Positions 12,926 through 24,888 of a stretch of 64,000 nt of DNA are shown here, in pieces. Location: assembly GCA_027422505.1 (NCBI GenBank), contig JAPQWV010000753.1, forward strand, positions 1 through 64,000, written 5' to 3'. Every line of letters begins with the position of its first letter. The first letter of the stretch is position 1. The stretch is from Craterostigma plantagineum (Eukaryota > Streptophyta > Magnoliopsida > Lamiales > Linderniaceae). Under the pieces are notes generated by a model. The model had not been told where the DNA came from. It worked only from the letters and a program-made list of their open reading frames with translations, and did not search any database. The translations under genes and the position numbers were made by a program.

Positions 12926-13020
12926 CTCCGACGAAAAATTATGATCAAGCTCAATGAAAACGTTCTTTCTCCAGTCATATGACTGCTACACCCGTTGTCC
13001 AGGTACCACGTATATAATGA

Positions 13021-13900
13021 TTATGCTGATTCGTCATACAAGAAAATACTCTCCTGCATCTTTGCTGGAATTTGCTTCATCTTTCTCCAGTTTTTGTTGA
13101 TATCAGCAGTCTCTTTGAGAATGGTTAGCGTTTCGGCACTTCTTGCACTTGAACCGACAATCTTTTGTGTCGTGATTTGTTTTCTTGCAAATTCGGAAGC
13201 CGGCTTGTTGGTTTGAGTTTCCACCATTAGGCCTAAATTGACTTGAATGGCCTCGTCCTCTTCCTCTCATATGACTTGAACCGCCTCTTCCCTTATGATG
13301 CCATGTGGTATTTTTAGTTCCTTGCAGTTCATCTTGGAGTCAAAAGCTTGCTCCTTGGATGGATTTAAGGATTTGTTGATGCGCTCTTCATGAACTTGTA
13401 ATGAGCTTGTTAGTTCATGAAAAGTGAACTTGGTCAGGTCCTTCGACTCTTCGATCGCGGCGATGATATAGTCATATTTAGAGGAAAGACTTCTCAGAAC
13501 TTCAATCTTCTTCTCTTCAGTTGTATCTCCAAGGCTCCTGATTTGATTGACGATCTCAGCAACTCGAGTGAGATAGACTTGCATGGCTTCGTTGTCTTTT
13601 TTCGCCAAGTTATCGATTCTCTCCAAAGATATTGGAATTCGATTGACGTTACTTTTTCGTTTCCTTGAAAACCTTCTTTTAGAATATCCCATGTTCTGTT
13701 ACTGCATCTGTCCATTTTTGTTCCTCGGTCTCGTCTTTATCTTCTTGTGGTGGTGGCTCTGCATACGTTTCTTCTACTACCTCCCATAGATCTTGCGAGA
13801 TAAACAACGTTTCCATTTGACTACACCAGTAGTCGAAATTTTTCTCCGTAAAAAACTGGAACTTGATTCGAAGTGTAAGAGAACATTGTCGTCACTTAAT
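13021..13900 (-). pseudogene. CopB gag
   Basis: A UBN2-type copia gag is present. 13692-13267 carries the capsid-like region with EVLRSLSSKYDYIIAAIEES and FTFHELTSSLQVHEERI. 13227-13021 holds the zinc-knuckle region, which reads as C-x4-H-x4-C only in a different frame from the listed translation, so at least one frameshift separates them. 13900-13715 probably holds the N-terminal end. Capsid protein is the usual role; this copy is not translatable in one piece. Confidence 0.8.
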
Positions 13901-14061
13901 TTGAAGCCATCTCACGTAGTGTATGAGTGCTCTAGGCTGAGTTCTTTAAGAAAAAGTGATGCTTGATTGATAATTTCTTGCGTGAGCTTTGAGAGGTGGA
14001 AGCGATGAGGTGCTTGCTTGAGGAATATATGTTTCACGTGTATGGATATGTGAGGGTGAAG

Positions 14062-14073
14062 GCTCCGATACCA
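14062..14073 (-). other. CopB primer-binding site (Met tRNA, one mismatch)
   Basis: The minus strand reads TGGTATCGGAGC, one base different from the usual initiator-Met complement TGGTATCAGAGC. It lies five bases from the LTR start at 14079. Confidence 0.7.
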
Positions 14074-14078
14074 AAATT

Positions 14079-14337
14079 TGTTGGAGATAAAAGAGAGATA
14101 GATAAATGTAGTGCTACGGCACTTTCTTAGTTTTTATTGCTTTTCTTATATCAAAATGGGTACAATGATGCGTATATATAGATAGCTCCAGTAGACAACA
14201 TAGCTGAAATATTTGACAGACAAGCATTATAGTTATTTTTTGTCTAGATAATGTTTTGCCTTGATAATGTCTTGTTGGCTTGTCTAATTGTGGTCTTGTT
14301 CACATGCATTAGGGGTTGCAAATTAGGACTTTTAACA
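14079..14337 (-). repeat. CopB 5' LTR, right end uncertain
   Basis: The inner end is clear: plus TGTTGGAGATAAAAG follows the primer site. The outer end is ambiguous because TTTAACAATGTCCCA occurs twice, giving possible ends at 14337 or 14368. The partner LTR is outside the window, so length (about 259-290 bp) and target duplication cannot be checked. Confidence 0.6.
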
Positions 14338-15564
14338 ATGTCCCAATTAGTGGGTATATTATTTAACAATGTCCCAAAGCCATATGCTATCAAATATCCA
14401 GCACATGCCAAACTATCTCATTACGTTCGGGCATCAACTATATATCTGCAATGGCAGCATTTAATAAGCACACACTAATATCTATTTAATCGGTATCTAC
14501 AAAAAACCGAGATGTCATCGTTCACTAAAACTGAAAGTGATTTGAAGTTCATAATCTACGTTTGGAGGGGATATTCATAGACTATTATTTTGCACAAAAT
14601 CGGCCCCACATTTAATATTGCAGCGTATAGTTAGGAATGAGGGCTTTATCCCTCCCATCATTGGTGAAACAACATAATCTTTATATCCCATCTTATATAT
14701 ACAAATCTTGGTGGGTTATTAATTTATTAAGTGAGCCAAAGATGGAGGTGGATTAAGCTCAATCCTGAAAACCCTAAATGAGAACACCAAAACATGGGCA
14801 TGGCAATTATTTCAGGGATTAGTTTGATTTTCATGGCTATGCAGAGGTTTCCGATGATGTGATGATGATAAGGATATTATGCGATAAATCTGAATTAACC
14901 GAATCTCTAACGAAAAAACTAGGTCAAAAAGTATCCCAAAAAAAAGATTTAGATATACAAATCACCAAAGTGGTGTTACTACAAAACTCAGATCATCGAG
15001 CAATAATAAATAGGTCATAGTAAAAAGTGATATTGGGGCAGCTGAATCGGAGATCGTCATTTACTTTGCTGGGTGTAAAATTCTGTCTTGGGATTGAACC
15101 TCACCAATATCTCTTTTAGTGGTTCGTCGTTGATTGCCTTTGAACACACTCCAAATGATGAAACATCATTGATTGAAAACATTTTCTAGGCAGAACATCA
15201 GTTCCATGCATGTAATAATATGTATTGGTGTTTGAATGTTTGGATCTTAAATTAGAGAACGCAGAAGAAAGACTACTTAGGAAGTCTCTCCATACGTAAA
15301 TGTGATGAGCAGTATATATATACACACTTGCCATTCTTCACGACCGCCCAGAAAACTATATAATTAAATATAAAAAAAGAGGACACACACATACACATGT
15401 GGGGTTTGTGTGTTTGGTTTGCGCGCATGCACTTCGAGAAAAATAGTCATTCTCCGCCAATTACTCGCAAAGCAAATAAACCCTATTTTATTGCAACCAT
15501 CTCTTCTTTCTTATTCATTTTTTTTCCTTTTGGGTTTTTTTTTCTATGATCCTTGTTAAATGTT
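14338..15564. other. Intergenic DNA, nothing recognised
   Basis: This AT-rich stretch lies between CopB and CopC. I found no exon set, RNA gene or element ends. A short TATA-like run sits at 15312-15325 and a T-rich run at 15515-15545, neither attached to a gene. It may be the original host sequence at this locus. Confidence 0.5.
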
Positions 15565-15569
15565 ATATA

Positions 15570-15931
15570 TGTAAGCATATTTCTATGCTACACGTAATTC
15601 ATACGAACATAATCCATGATCTTTAAACAACACAATTCTCATGATATACATGATAATAAGTAATAAACACTAACCTTGATTCATCTTGGCGATTCGAGAA
15701 GACGTAAGTCGAGTTTCTCTCCCTTTACACAACTTAAATATATTTTCTGATGGATGAAGAATATGATGAGTTAGTGTGGAGAGAGGACCGACCTAATCTA
15801 TTTATAGAGTACGTACATTCCATCAATGTAGTGGGTAGTTTATATCTCTTTAGACCAATAGGAATTAAGCTTATTAATTAATTATTAAAGCTTAATTAAT
15901 AAATGGGCCATAACGTGGGTCATAACTTACA
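15570..15931 (-). repeat. CopC 3' LTR (362 bp)
   Basis: The LTR runs from plus TGTAAGCATATTTC to ATAACTTACA and is close to identical to 38843-39204. The next bases (15932 on) read on the minus strand as CCACGTGGGAGAA, the purine tract. 15932-16322 is the short 3' untranslated part of the element, with no other feature seen. Confidence 0.93.
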
Positions 15932-16322
15932 TTCTCCCACGTGGCCCGCGTAATATAACTTTACGGTTTAATAATCATAATTTCCGTAATATGCATATTT
16001 ATTTTAGCTAAATTCCGTCATAAATTGATCATTCCTTTCATCGCTATTAAGCTTAAAGCTAACAAGGATCATAGTGGTCGTATGTCATTGTAACGACACG
16101 GTCCCTTCCATGTATCACAGTATCAGCTCTACACTCAACACGATCTTAATGAGATATATCGTAATGGTCCACGTTATTGTCTTAGTACAGACTCATCCTT
16201 GCGTTAATTCTTTAATGTATATATACAATCGATAATTAAAACAGGATGTCAAAAACATAATATTGAGCTCAGAGTATCAAATACATAAAGTCATAAATAA
16301 GAAACATAAAACCACCATAACA

Positions 16323-17012
16323 TCAATCAGGGCTTTTCATAATGCCCATCCTTTCAACATGTTCATTAAATAATTTTGGTGGTAATCCTTTCGTCAGTGG
16401 ATCTGCAATCATAAGCTTGGTGCTGATGTGCTCGATTGACACTCGTTGTTTCTGAACTTCTTCTTTAACGGCAAAGTATTTAAGCTCCATATGCTTAGCA
16501 CCCTTTGAGTACTTGTCGTTTTTAGAGAAGAACACTGATGCGGAATTGTCACAATAAATTTTAAGCGGCCTAGCTATACTGTCGACTGTGCCAAGTCCAG
16601 AAATAAAATTCCGCAGCCATAATCCTTGATTGTAGCCTCAAAGCATGCTACAAATTCAGCTTCCATTGTTGATGCAGCAATAACAGACTGCTTCGAATTT
16701 TTCCATGAGATTGCTCCCCCAGCTAATAGGAACAAATAGCCGAATGTTGACTTTCTTGTATCAACACATCCAGCGTAATCTGAATCTGAATAGCCGATAA
16801 CTTCCAAGAGATTTGATCTTCTGTAAGTGAGCATATGATCCTTTTGTTCCTTGCAGATACCTTAAGACTTTCTTTGCAGCTTTCCAATGATCCATTCCTG
16901 GGTTACTTTGATATCTGCCCAACATCCCGACAGCGAAGCTAATGTCGGGTCTAGTACACGTCTGAGCATACATTAGACTGCCAACGGCAGACGCATATGG
17001 AATTCGTTCCAT
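16323..17012 (-). pseudogene. CopC RNase H and end of reverse transcriptase
   Basis: Three overlapping minus-strand frames join here. 17012-16761 shows YASAVGSLMYAQTCTRPDI, the conserved link from reverse transcriptase to RNase H. 16834-16574 shows GYSDSDYAGCVDTRKST and WKNSKQSVIAASTMEAEF, the RNase H active-site regions. 16535-16323 shows KLMIADPLTKGLPPKLF, the usual C-terminus. Frameshifts near 16800 and 16570 break it. Confidence 0.9.
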
Positions 17013-17022
17013 TTTTTACGTT

Positions 17023-18001
17023 CTAATTCGTTCTTTGGACATTGCATAAGGCTGATTTTGTCCCCTTTTTGAATTGGCGCAACACTTGATGAGCAATTTT
17101 CCATATTAAATCATTCAAGAACCTTATTAATATATGCTTTCTGGGACAATCCAACAATCCATGTGACCTATCACGGTATTTTTCAATACCTATCACAAAG
17201 GATGCCTCACCCATATCTTTCATTTCGAAGTTCTTAGATAGGAAACATTTAGTCTCATGTAGTAAGCATAAGTCATTAGTAGCGAGCAAAATGTCATCAA
17301 CATACAGAATTAATATTATATACTTGCTCCCACTTATCTTCAGATATATACATCTATCAACGATGTTTTCTTTAAATCCAAAGGAGGTAATGGTATCATT
17401 AAATTTCAAGTACCATTGCCGCGAAGCTTGTTTCAGTCCGTATATCGACTTCTTAAGTTTACACACCATACGTTCTTTTGTTTAATAGCGAAACCCTCAG
17501 GTTGGTCCATATAAACTTCCTCCTCTAAATCTCCATTAAGGAATGCGTTTTCACATCCATTTGATGAAGCTCTAAGTCATAATGAGCTACCAATGCCATG
17601 ATAATTCTAAACGAGTCCTTCTTTGAAAGAGGTGAAAATGTCTCTTTATAATCAACGCCGTCTTTCTGGGTAAATCCCTTCGCAACAAGTCTAGCTTTAT
17701 GTCGTTCTATATTGCCGTTAGAATCGAGTTTGGTCTTAAAGACCCATTTACACCCAACTCTTTTACAACCTTCAGGCAATTCAACGAGATCTCGGACGTC
17801 ATTATGTTGCATTGATTTTAATTCGTCTTTCATGGCGTCAAACCACTTAACAAAATCTTCACTTTCCATGGCCTGTGAAAGCGAAACTGGATCATCATTT
17901 TTTTCTAAGTCAACTTCTGACTCTTGTAGATATACCACATAATCATATGAAATAGCAGATCGTCTTTGTCTTTCTGATCTTCTTAATTGTGGTTCATTCA
18001 C
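17023..18001 (-). pseudogene. CopC reverse transcriptase
   Basis: 18001-17525 carries the linker and N-terminal part ([34 protein letters not shown]), ending in a frameshift just after MDVKT. 17469-17023 carries KKSIYGLKQASRQWY and the catalytic box ILYVDDILLATND, then another frame loss. The polymerase motifs are intact but separated by a one-base shift near 17545. Confidence 0.92.
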
Positions 18002-19131
18002 GATAGGTTCTTCAGGTGTGTTTTCATTGTGGGGTGTTCCAACATTTGTTGTTCCTGTACGGGATTTTGAATAGTTGCTGGAACGACAACTTGAGTAGAA
18101 GTTAAAGGTATGGGGATCTCCACCCTAACTTCTTGAATATCCACTTTACGTGGTTCAACACTCCCACTAATTTCACCATTTTGAATGAACCGTGCATTTC
18201 CAGTTTCAATAATTCTCGTACTGTGGTTAGGACAATAAAATATATACCCCTTCGACTTTTCTGTATAACCAATGAAGAATCCACTGGTCGTTCTTGCATC
18301 CAATTTCCTTTCATGTGGATTATAAATTTTTATTTCTGCCTGGCAACCCCAAACGTGCAAGTGCCTTAAACTAGGTTTCCTTCTCGTCCACAGTTCAAAA
18401 GGAGTTTTCGAAACTGCCTTGCTAGGAACCCTATTTAATAAATAAACGACAGTTTTCAAACAATACATCCACAACGACAAGGGCCAAGATGAGCAACTTA
18501 ACATGCTCCTAACCATATCCATTAATGTACGATTTCGTCTTTCTGCAACACCATTTTGTTCAGGTGCTGGCATCGTGTATTGAGCACATATGCCATTCTT
18601 TTCGAGGAATTTAGCGAACGGACCTGGACATTGTCCGCTCTCATTATATTTTCCATAATATTCGCCACCTCGGTCAGATCTGATAACTTTCACCTTTCTG
18701 TCTAATTGTCGCTCAACCTCTGTAATAAACACTTCTAATGCGTTTAGCGATTGAGACTTTTCATGCAATAAATAGACATAACCGTAACGTGAAAAGTCGT
18801 CAATAAAGGTGATGAAATACTTTTCTCCACCAAAACATGGAACATCAAAAGGTCCGCAAATGTCAGTGTGTATAATTTCTAGGAGCTGCGTACTTTTTGT
18901 GGCTTTACCTTTATTTCTGTGTTTCGTGTGTTTTCCTTTAATACAATCCACACATATACCGAGATCAGTAAAAGCCAAGTCTGAGAGGATTTCATTCTTT
19001 ACGAGTCTCTGTATTCTTTCTTTGGAAATGTGAACCAATCGTTTATGCCACAGATATCCTGAACTTTCGTTCAATAATCCATGTTTCATGACAACATTAT
19101 GATGCGAGATCATAAGTCTCAGCGAAGTCAT
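17998..19131 (-). pseudogene. CopC GAG-pre-integrase and integrase
   Basis: A 377-codon open stretch shows the zinc-binding region (LWHKRLVHISKERI, then CVDCIKGKHTKH) and the core catalytic residues in HTDICGPFDV, IRSDRGGEYY and QNGVAERRNRTL. The C-terminal part follows (KPSLRHLHVWGC, FFIGYTEKSKGY). It is the best preserved pol segment in the window. A frameshift at its end separates it from reverse transcriptase, and 19345-19132 to gag-protease is interrupted by stops. Confidence 0.92.
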
Positions 19132-19345
19132 TATCGAGGTTTAATTTATATAAATCAACACGAAGCACACCGGAACCGTAAAAAATATTATTTTTATATA
19201 AACTGAAACATCCATTACCAAACTTAAACGTAAAACCAGCAGAATCAATTTTTGATAAAGAAACTAAGTAACGGGAAATAGAAGGAACATAAAAAGTCTA
19301 AAAAAGATCTAAATGATGTCCAGTACTTAAAATTAAACGATAAGT

Positions 19346-20371
19346 TCAGATTGCTTCAACCGATGCCTTGACTCGATTCCCCATGTGCACAAATCTTTCA
19401 TTTGGTCTTATGATTTGGGTCGTAAGGAATCCCTGCATCGTATTAGTAACGTGAATAGTACTGCCAGAATCAATCCACCAAGTATTACGAGGAACTTCAG
19501 TTAAGTTTGATTCGAAACATACGAAAGAATTAAACGTACCTTTTCTTTCGAACCATGCCTTACGTTTCAGGCAATCCTTCTTATGGTGTCCTGATTTTCC
19601 ACAGAACTCACATTCATTACTCTTCAGTTCCTTCTTGTGGACTTTGGAAGAAGACACATTAACTTTCAATGGTCCCTTTCCCTTTTCCTTCGGCTTTCCA
19701 GTTTTCTTGCCAGCTCCTTGACGGCCAATGAGATTAATAGAATGAGCTCCCTGTTTGTTCAACCTCGCCTCCTCTTGAATCAGTAAGGTCTGCAGTTCTG
19801 TCACATTCCATTTATCCTTAATTGCGTTATTAATTTGGAATGGACCGTACTGATGAGGTAAGGAGTTCATAATGAACGTCACAAGAAAACTCTCTTCCAC
19901 TTTCATTCCCATGGACCCGAGTTTTGCCGCTAAGTTGATCATTTCAGCAAGGTGCTCGTGCATTGTACGTGACCCATCAAATTTCATTGTGGTCAGCGTA
20001 CCCATCAGTGTCCCAGCTATTGACTTATCAGCAGTGTCAGAGTGGGCCATACTTTTGACAGACTCCATAAATTCCTTAGCACTTTCAGTTTTTGGAATTG
20101 TTAACTTAATGCTCTCTGATACAGTCATTCGCAGAAACATAAGGTATCTGTTCGATCTTTCCCAATCATCATGGAAAGCTCTTTGATCACCAGTGCTGTC
20201 ATCAGTAATATCATCGGGCTTAGGATACAGTAATGCCGAATCAAGATCCATAACACCTAGGTGAAACTGAACCTGTTCAGACCAATCATTATAATTCAGC
20301 CCGTTGAATTTGACAACTGACGAGGCCTGCGAGTTAAGAGAGACAGGAGCGAAAGCTGCAAATAGATACAA
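19346..20371 (-). pseudogene. CopC gag and protease
   Basis: An open reading frame of 341 codons holds a copia gag. An N-terminal stretch SVVKFNGLNYNDWSEQVQF is followed by a UBN2-like core with FIMNSLPHQYGPFQI, a Lys-rich segment, and the zinc knuckle CEFCGKSGHHKKDC. It then runs into the protease start with the active site WWIDSGSTIHVTN and stops before the protease is complete. The Met at 20371 is the first in frame but may lie slightly upstream of the true start. Called a pseudogene because gag-pol continuity is lost. Confidence 0.88.
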
Positions 20372-20941
20372 TAATGCTCACTATTAGTGCTTTGAGAAAA
20401 TAAAATTGAAATATAGATTCAGAATCGTAAATGCGCATCGAAGTTCTCCTTTTGGTGATCCAACAACGCACAAAATAATTTGATGCATAAATAATTAGAT
20501 ATTTAATTTGGTAAATTTTGTAATTTTGACATGTTTGGCGCCTTTGGACGCACTTAACACATCGAATAAAATATACCACCTTTACGTTATTAGCTATAAA
20601 ATAGCGAACAGCCTTTGGGAGGTACTTTATATTTTATTTGCTAATGAACACCAATATACTCGTGAGATTTTCGTTAAGTCATTGCATTAATAGCATCTAC
20701 TAATCACGAGTAATTGAGTATTAATTATATCTCGAAACCTTACTAATTTGGCCACTTTAGTGACTAGCAAATCATACATAATTGAGATATAATTCATAAA
20801 GCAGCGGAATAATATACTTTCTACAGTTCAGGGGTCCCTATGTAGTTCTCTTAAAATTTTGGACTAATCTGTAATTCTAAAACTGTTTAGGGACTAATCT
20901 TCACTACAGTATCATTCAGAGGATAATCTATAATTTCTTAA
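20372..20941 (-). other. CopC leader, left half
   Basis: Non-coding sequence upstream of gag. It closely matches 58231-58795 in the truncated CopC relative, so it belongs to the element. It ends with CTTAA (20937-20941), the target duplication of CopD; the leader resumes at 38204. Confidence 0.85.
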
Positions 20942-21891
20942 TGATGACCTTTTTGGTCCATAATGTGTTAGAGAGTTTTTATGGACAATGTAATTGTAAT
21001 AACGTTAGGTATATAAATTAAGCAATTCGATCTATGATCAATATAATGTCTAAGCATATGAAAATATTCACACATGCGTTGATTATGAGCTATAGATTGA
21101 TTAAAGTGTTATTTATTTGATTCGCATATGATTTGGTGATTAGTTGTTGAGACTAGGTGATCGCATGTTATAGACAGCCCATGTGATAGGATATATCGTT
21201 ATGTGCTATATATGGAAATAATGCATGAGATATCCTACTGAGTTATAAAAGGAAAATATGCTGTTTATATATAGAAAGTGATATATCTGTTCAAAATCTG
21301 TTATTCCTGACGAAAATCACATATACGATTCTTTGCATGATTTCCACTGAATTTAATGTGCAATATTGAATTAATATCTTTCCTTATGCTGATTGGAATA
21401 TTATATTTAGGGAAGATTTGATTTGATTGACTTTGTGGATAAGATGCTATTATATGGTATGTGCTATAAACGGATGTGATCTCTGAAATAAGGAAAGTTC
21501 TGCCATGATTGATAAATCGAATGAAGTATGCTCTGATCTGATTTGTGTGCTAAACATGGTAAATATATTGATCTAATACTATGAGCTGCATATGGAAAAC
21601 GTGCTGATATGATGCTATCTCGTGTGCTATAATTGGAGAGTTAATCTGGAATGATTTATACTAGAAACAGATAGCAGGGAATCACTTATGGAAAGTCCTG
21701 ACATGGTAAATATATGCGAAGTGATTGAATATGAATGAGAACGAAATTGAGTCTTTGTGTGGAATATATTCATGCTTAAATGAGCTCTTATATGGAAAAT
21801 AATCATGCTTTAATATGCTATATGACAGTTGTGATGATTTGTTAAGAGCATGATTCATATGGTATGATTGACTCGAAAATTGCATGGAAAC

Positions 21892-22788
21892 TGTCACACC
21901 CCTTCAATACTTAGAATTTTTTTTCTCGAAAAGACGGGACGGACCGGCTTGACACGATATTAGATTATCGGGCCGATAAGCCTTAAACACTCGACACACA
22001 CTTTGCGAAATTTATCGAACACGATATTTACGGGAAAGCCTCCCAACCCAACTTTATTAATCGTGACTTTAGTACAAGGATTACAAGTACAAGGATTCTT
22101 GAAAGAGCAACTCGCCTAAGCTAAGTATCTTGCTACAAAATGCTAAGAACCCTAATTTTCGAGCTATGAGGTGAATGAATCAATTAAGAAGCTAAGATCA
22201 TCTATTTATAGAAATCGAACGAAGCTTCCTCAAGAAGTTTCCTTAATCTCCAAGTCTTCAAGAGTTAAGCATGCCCATGCTCTTGTGGGACCCATGGGTA
22301 ATGGTGATGTATTTTTGAGGTTAGGGAGAGCCATGCCTTGAAATGATGGTTAATCATTTTTCATAAGTCCTTAACTTAGTCCATGCCTCTTTTAACCCTA
22401 TTATCTCCTTCTTGGCATGTCCACCACTTGTCGCCATGCATGTCGCGTCACATCGCGCCGGGCTGCACCGCTCGCCGCTCCCGCTCATGGCCAGCTGAAT
22501 GCGCACGCATCTGCGCGCCATGCCGCTGAGCCAAGTGCAGATATTCGGGCGTCTTCGACAGCGTCATTGCTTGCGGGCCTTTTTGCCGAGCGAATGGAGT
22601 CGGCCTCGCGCGCCCTGCGCACGTCTTGGCGCCGATGCCTCAGTATTGCCCACCATTAGATTTGCTCCTTAGTATTCTTTCACCGTAACTTGGCGCTGCT
22701 CCTTACGGGCGCGCCCCGTATCGGCCGCTCTTTCGTCGGCCGTCGTTGACCCGCCGGTCAACGGTCAATTCCGGTCAACCTCGTGACA
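21892..22788 (-). repeat. ChrE 3' LTR (897 bp)
   Basis: The ends are TGTCACACCCC and CTCGTGACA on the plus strand. It is nearly identical to 27486-28399 but lacks about 20 bases near 22440 and has a few substitutions. The purine tract follows at 22789-22801 (minus-strand GCCGGGGGAGGAT). The open frame at 22417-22659 lies in the LTR and is not a gene. Confidence 0.94.
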
Positions 22789-24888
22789 ATCCTCCCCCGG
22801 CCGACTCGTCGACGCCCTCGTAGACGATCCCGGCACTTGGGATTTTAAGTACTCATTTACTTCCTTATGAAATTGCCATAGGTCTTCGCCTCGTTCCCAC
22901 GACATGTCTACGTACGGTTCGCCTCGCCACTTGATGAGGTATTCAAGTGCGTTGTGCGGTGATGTGCCACGCCTCCGGTGAGCTACGATCCGCTCGACCT
23001 CGCGGTCGTATTGTCTTCGTGGGGCTGATGGGATGCTCAGCTCCGGGCGACGTTCGGGGTCTTTATCCTCAAAGAATGGTTTGAGGCAACTCACGTGAAA
23101 AACCGGATGGACTCGGTATTTGGGCGGTAGCTTCAATCTGTAAGCCACCTTTCCGATCCGGCTCACAACCTCGAACGGTCCATCATACTTGGGCATCAAG
23201 CTTCGCGCATGTGATTGCGCCTTCCAACTTGCTCGTAGTTGGGGCGTGAGCTTGAGCCAAACCTTCTGTCCAACATCGAACTCCATGGGGCGATGGCCGC
23301 GGTCGTAGTATTTCTTCATCCTACGGCCGGCCTTGGCAAGACTGTCGCGCGCCTCGTCCCATAGGATTTGTCGGCCTCGTGCAAATTGATATGCAGCCGG
23401 GCACTCACCGTCCGTGCTCCTCAAGGTGAAGAGCGGTTGGAAGCCATAGACTATCTCGAAAGGGCTCTTCTCAGTCGCGGAAGATTTGTGAAGGTTATAG
23501 CTGAATTGCACCGCGTCGAGGAGACACGTCCAGTTTCTTTGGCTGGCCGAGATGTAGTGTCGAAGATATTCTTCAAGCATTTGATTCACGCGCTCGGTTT
23601 GGCCGTCAGTTTGCGGATGGTAGGCGGATGAAAATCGCAGCTTGGTTCCAAGCATCCGAAACAATACCGTCCAAAACCGACTAGTAAAGCGGGTGTCTCG
23701 ATAGCTCACGATATCTTCGGGCATGCCGAAATGCTTGACCACATTTCGAAATAAGAGGTCCGCGGTTATGTTGGCGGGACACTCTAATGGGGCTGGAATG
23801 AAAATGGCCATCTTTGAAAATCGGTCTACGACTACGAGGATCGAAGAATTACCGTGGATTTTCGGGAGGCCAATGATGAAATCTATTGATATGGATCGCC
23901 ATGGGCTGGTTGGCGCCGGTAAGGGCTGAAGAAGTCCCGCCGGCTTGAAGTGCTCGGCTTTGTCTCGTTGGCACTTGAGACATGTGCGCACAAAAGCCTC
24001 AACATCGGCCTCCATTTTTTGCCAATAAAATTTTCGGGACAAAAGCGCCATCATGCGGGTAACACCGGGATGACCCGCCCACTCCATATCGTGGTGCTCC
24101 TTGAGTAGCTCCCGCCGAAGAGTTCCTGCCGGTACGTAATATCGGCCACCATGAGTGACCAACAAACCAATTTCCAGCCAATATCGCTTCACGTGGCCCG
24201 ACTCGACGTCTTCTTTGAGCTTCTTGTAGACGGCGTCATTCTCGGATTCCCACTTCAGCCGTGCATCGAAGTTGCTCGCGGCTTCACTCAAGGCCGTCAG
24301 GGTGTTGAGGTGCGGCATCCGATTCAATGCGTCGGCCACCTCGTTTTGCTTGCCGGGCCGGTGCACCCAATCGAAGTCAAATTCGCCCAAGAACTCCTGC
24401 CAACGGGCTTGCTTCGGAGTGAGTTTCTTTTGGGTTTTGAAGTAGGTGTTCGCCACATTGTTGGTGACGATCACGAATCGGGACCCAAGTAGATAGTGCC
24501 GCCAAGCCTCGAGATAATGAATGACTGTCGTCATTTCTTTCTCGTGGGTCGAATAGCGGGTCTCGACATCCTTGAGCTTCCTTGATTCGTAGGCGATAGG
24601 ATGCCGGCCTTGAACAAGGACTCCGCCAATGGCTTTACCCGAGGCGTCGGTGTGCACTTCAAAGGGTTGGTTGAAGTCGGGTAGCTTCAACACAGGTTCG
24701 CTTGCTAAGGCTTGCTTTAGTCTTACGAACGCGTCCTCGCATGGTTCGTCCCAAGACCACTTCGTCTCCTTCTTAAGAAGGTCCGTCAGTGGCGCGGCTA
24801 CTTCGAGTATCCTTTGATAAAGCGTCGGTAATAATTTGCCACGCCGAGGAAGGACCGCAACTCGCTCACGTTGGTGGGGTGCGGCCAC
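22765..24888 (-). pseudogene. ChrE pol: RNase H, integrase and chromodomain
   Basis: A 707-codon open stretch. RNase H comes first (VHTDASGKAIGGVL; the fourth active-site position reads TNN at 24460-24462 where TDN is usual). The integrase zinc finger follows (HPGVTRM to CLKCQRDK), then the core with SISIDFIIGLP, SYRDTRFTSRF and HPQTDGQTERVNQ. In the second of these the catalytic Asp is replaced by Tyr at 23701-23703. The C-terminal module has GPFEVVSRIGKVAYRL, and a chromodomain near the end has ALEYLIKWRGEPYVDMSWE. The reading frame runs a few bases into the 3' LTR. Frame with the upstream reverse transcriptase is lost near 24850. Confidence 0.93.

Larger units (their letters stand above)
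10904..14337 (-). mobile_element. CopB: Ty1/copia element, 5' part only, interrupted by CopA
   Basis: A second, different copia element lies on the minus strand. Reading leftwards it shows a short 5' LTR (14079-14337), a primer site, gag, protease region, integrase and the beginning of reverse transcriptase, which stops abruptly at 10903 where CopA begins. The rest of reverse transcriptase, RNase H and the 3' LTR should lie left of the window, beyond CopA. Frames are broken throughout. Confidence 0.85.

Noticed and set aside
22417..22659. An 80-codon frame (and its twin at 28022-28270)
   Set aside because: Both copies lie in the ChrE LTRs; they are open only because the sequence is GC-rich.
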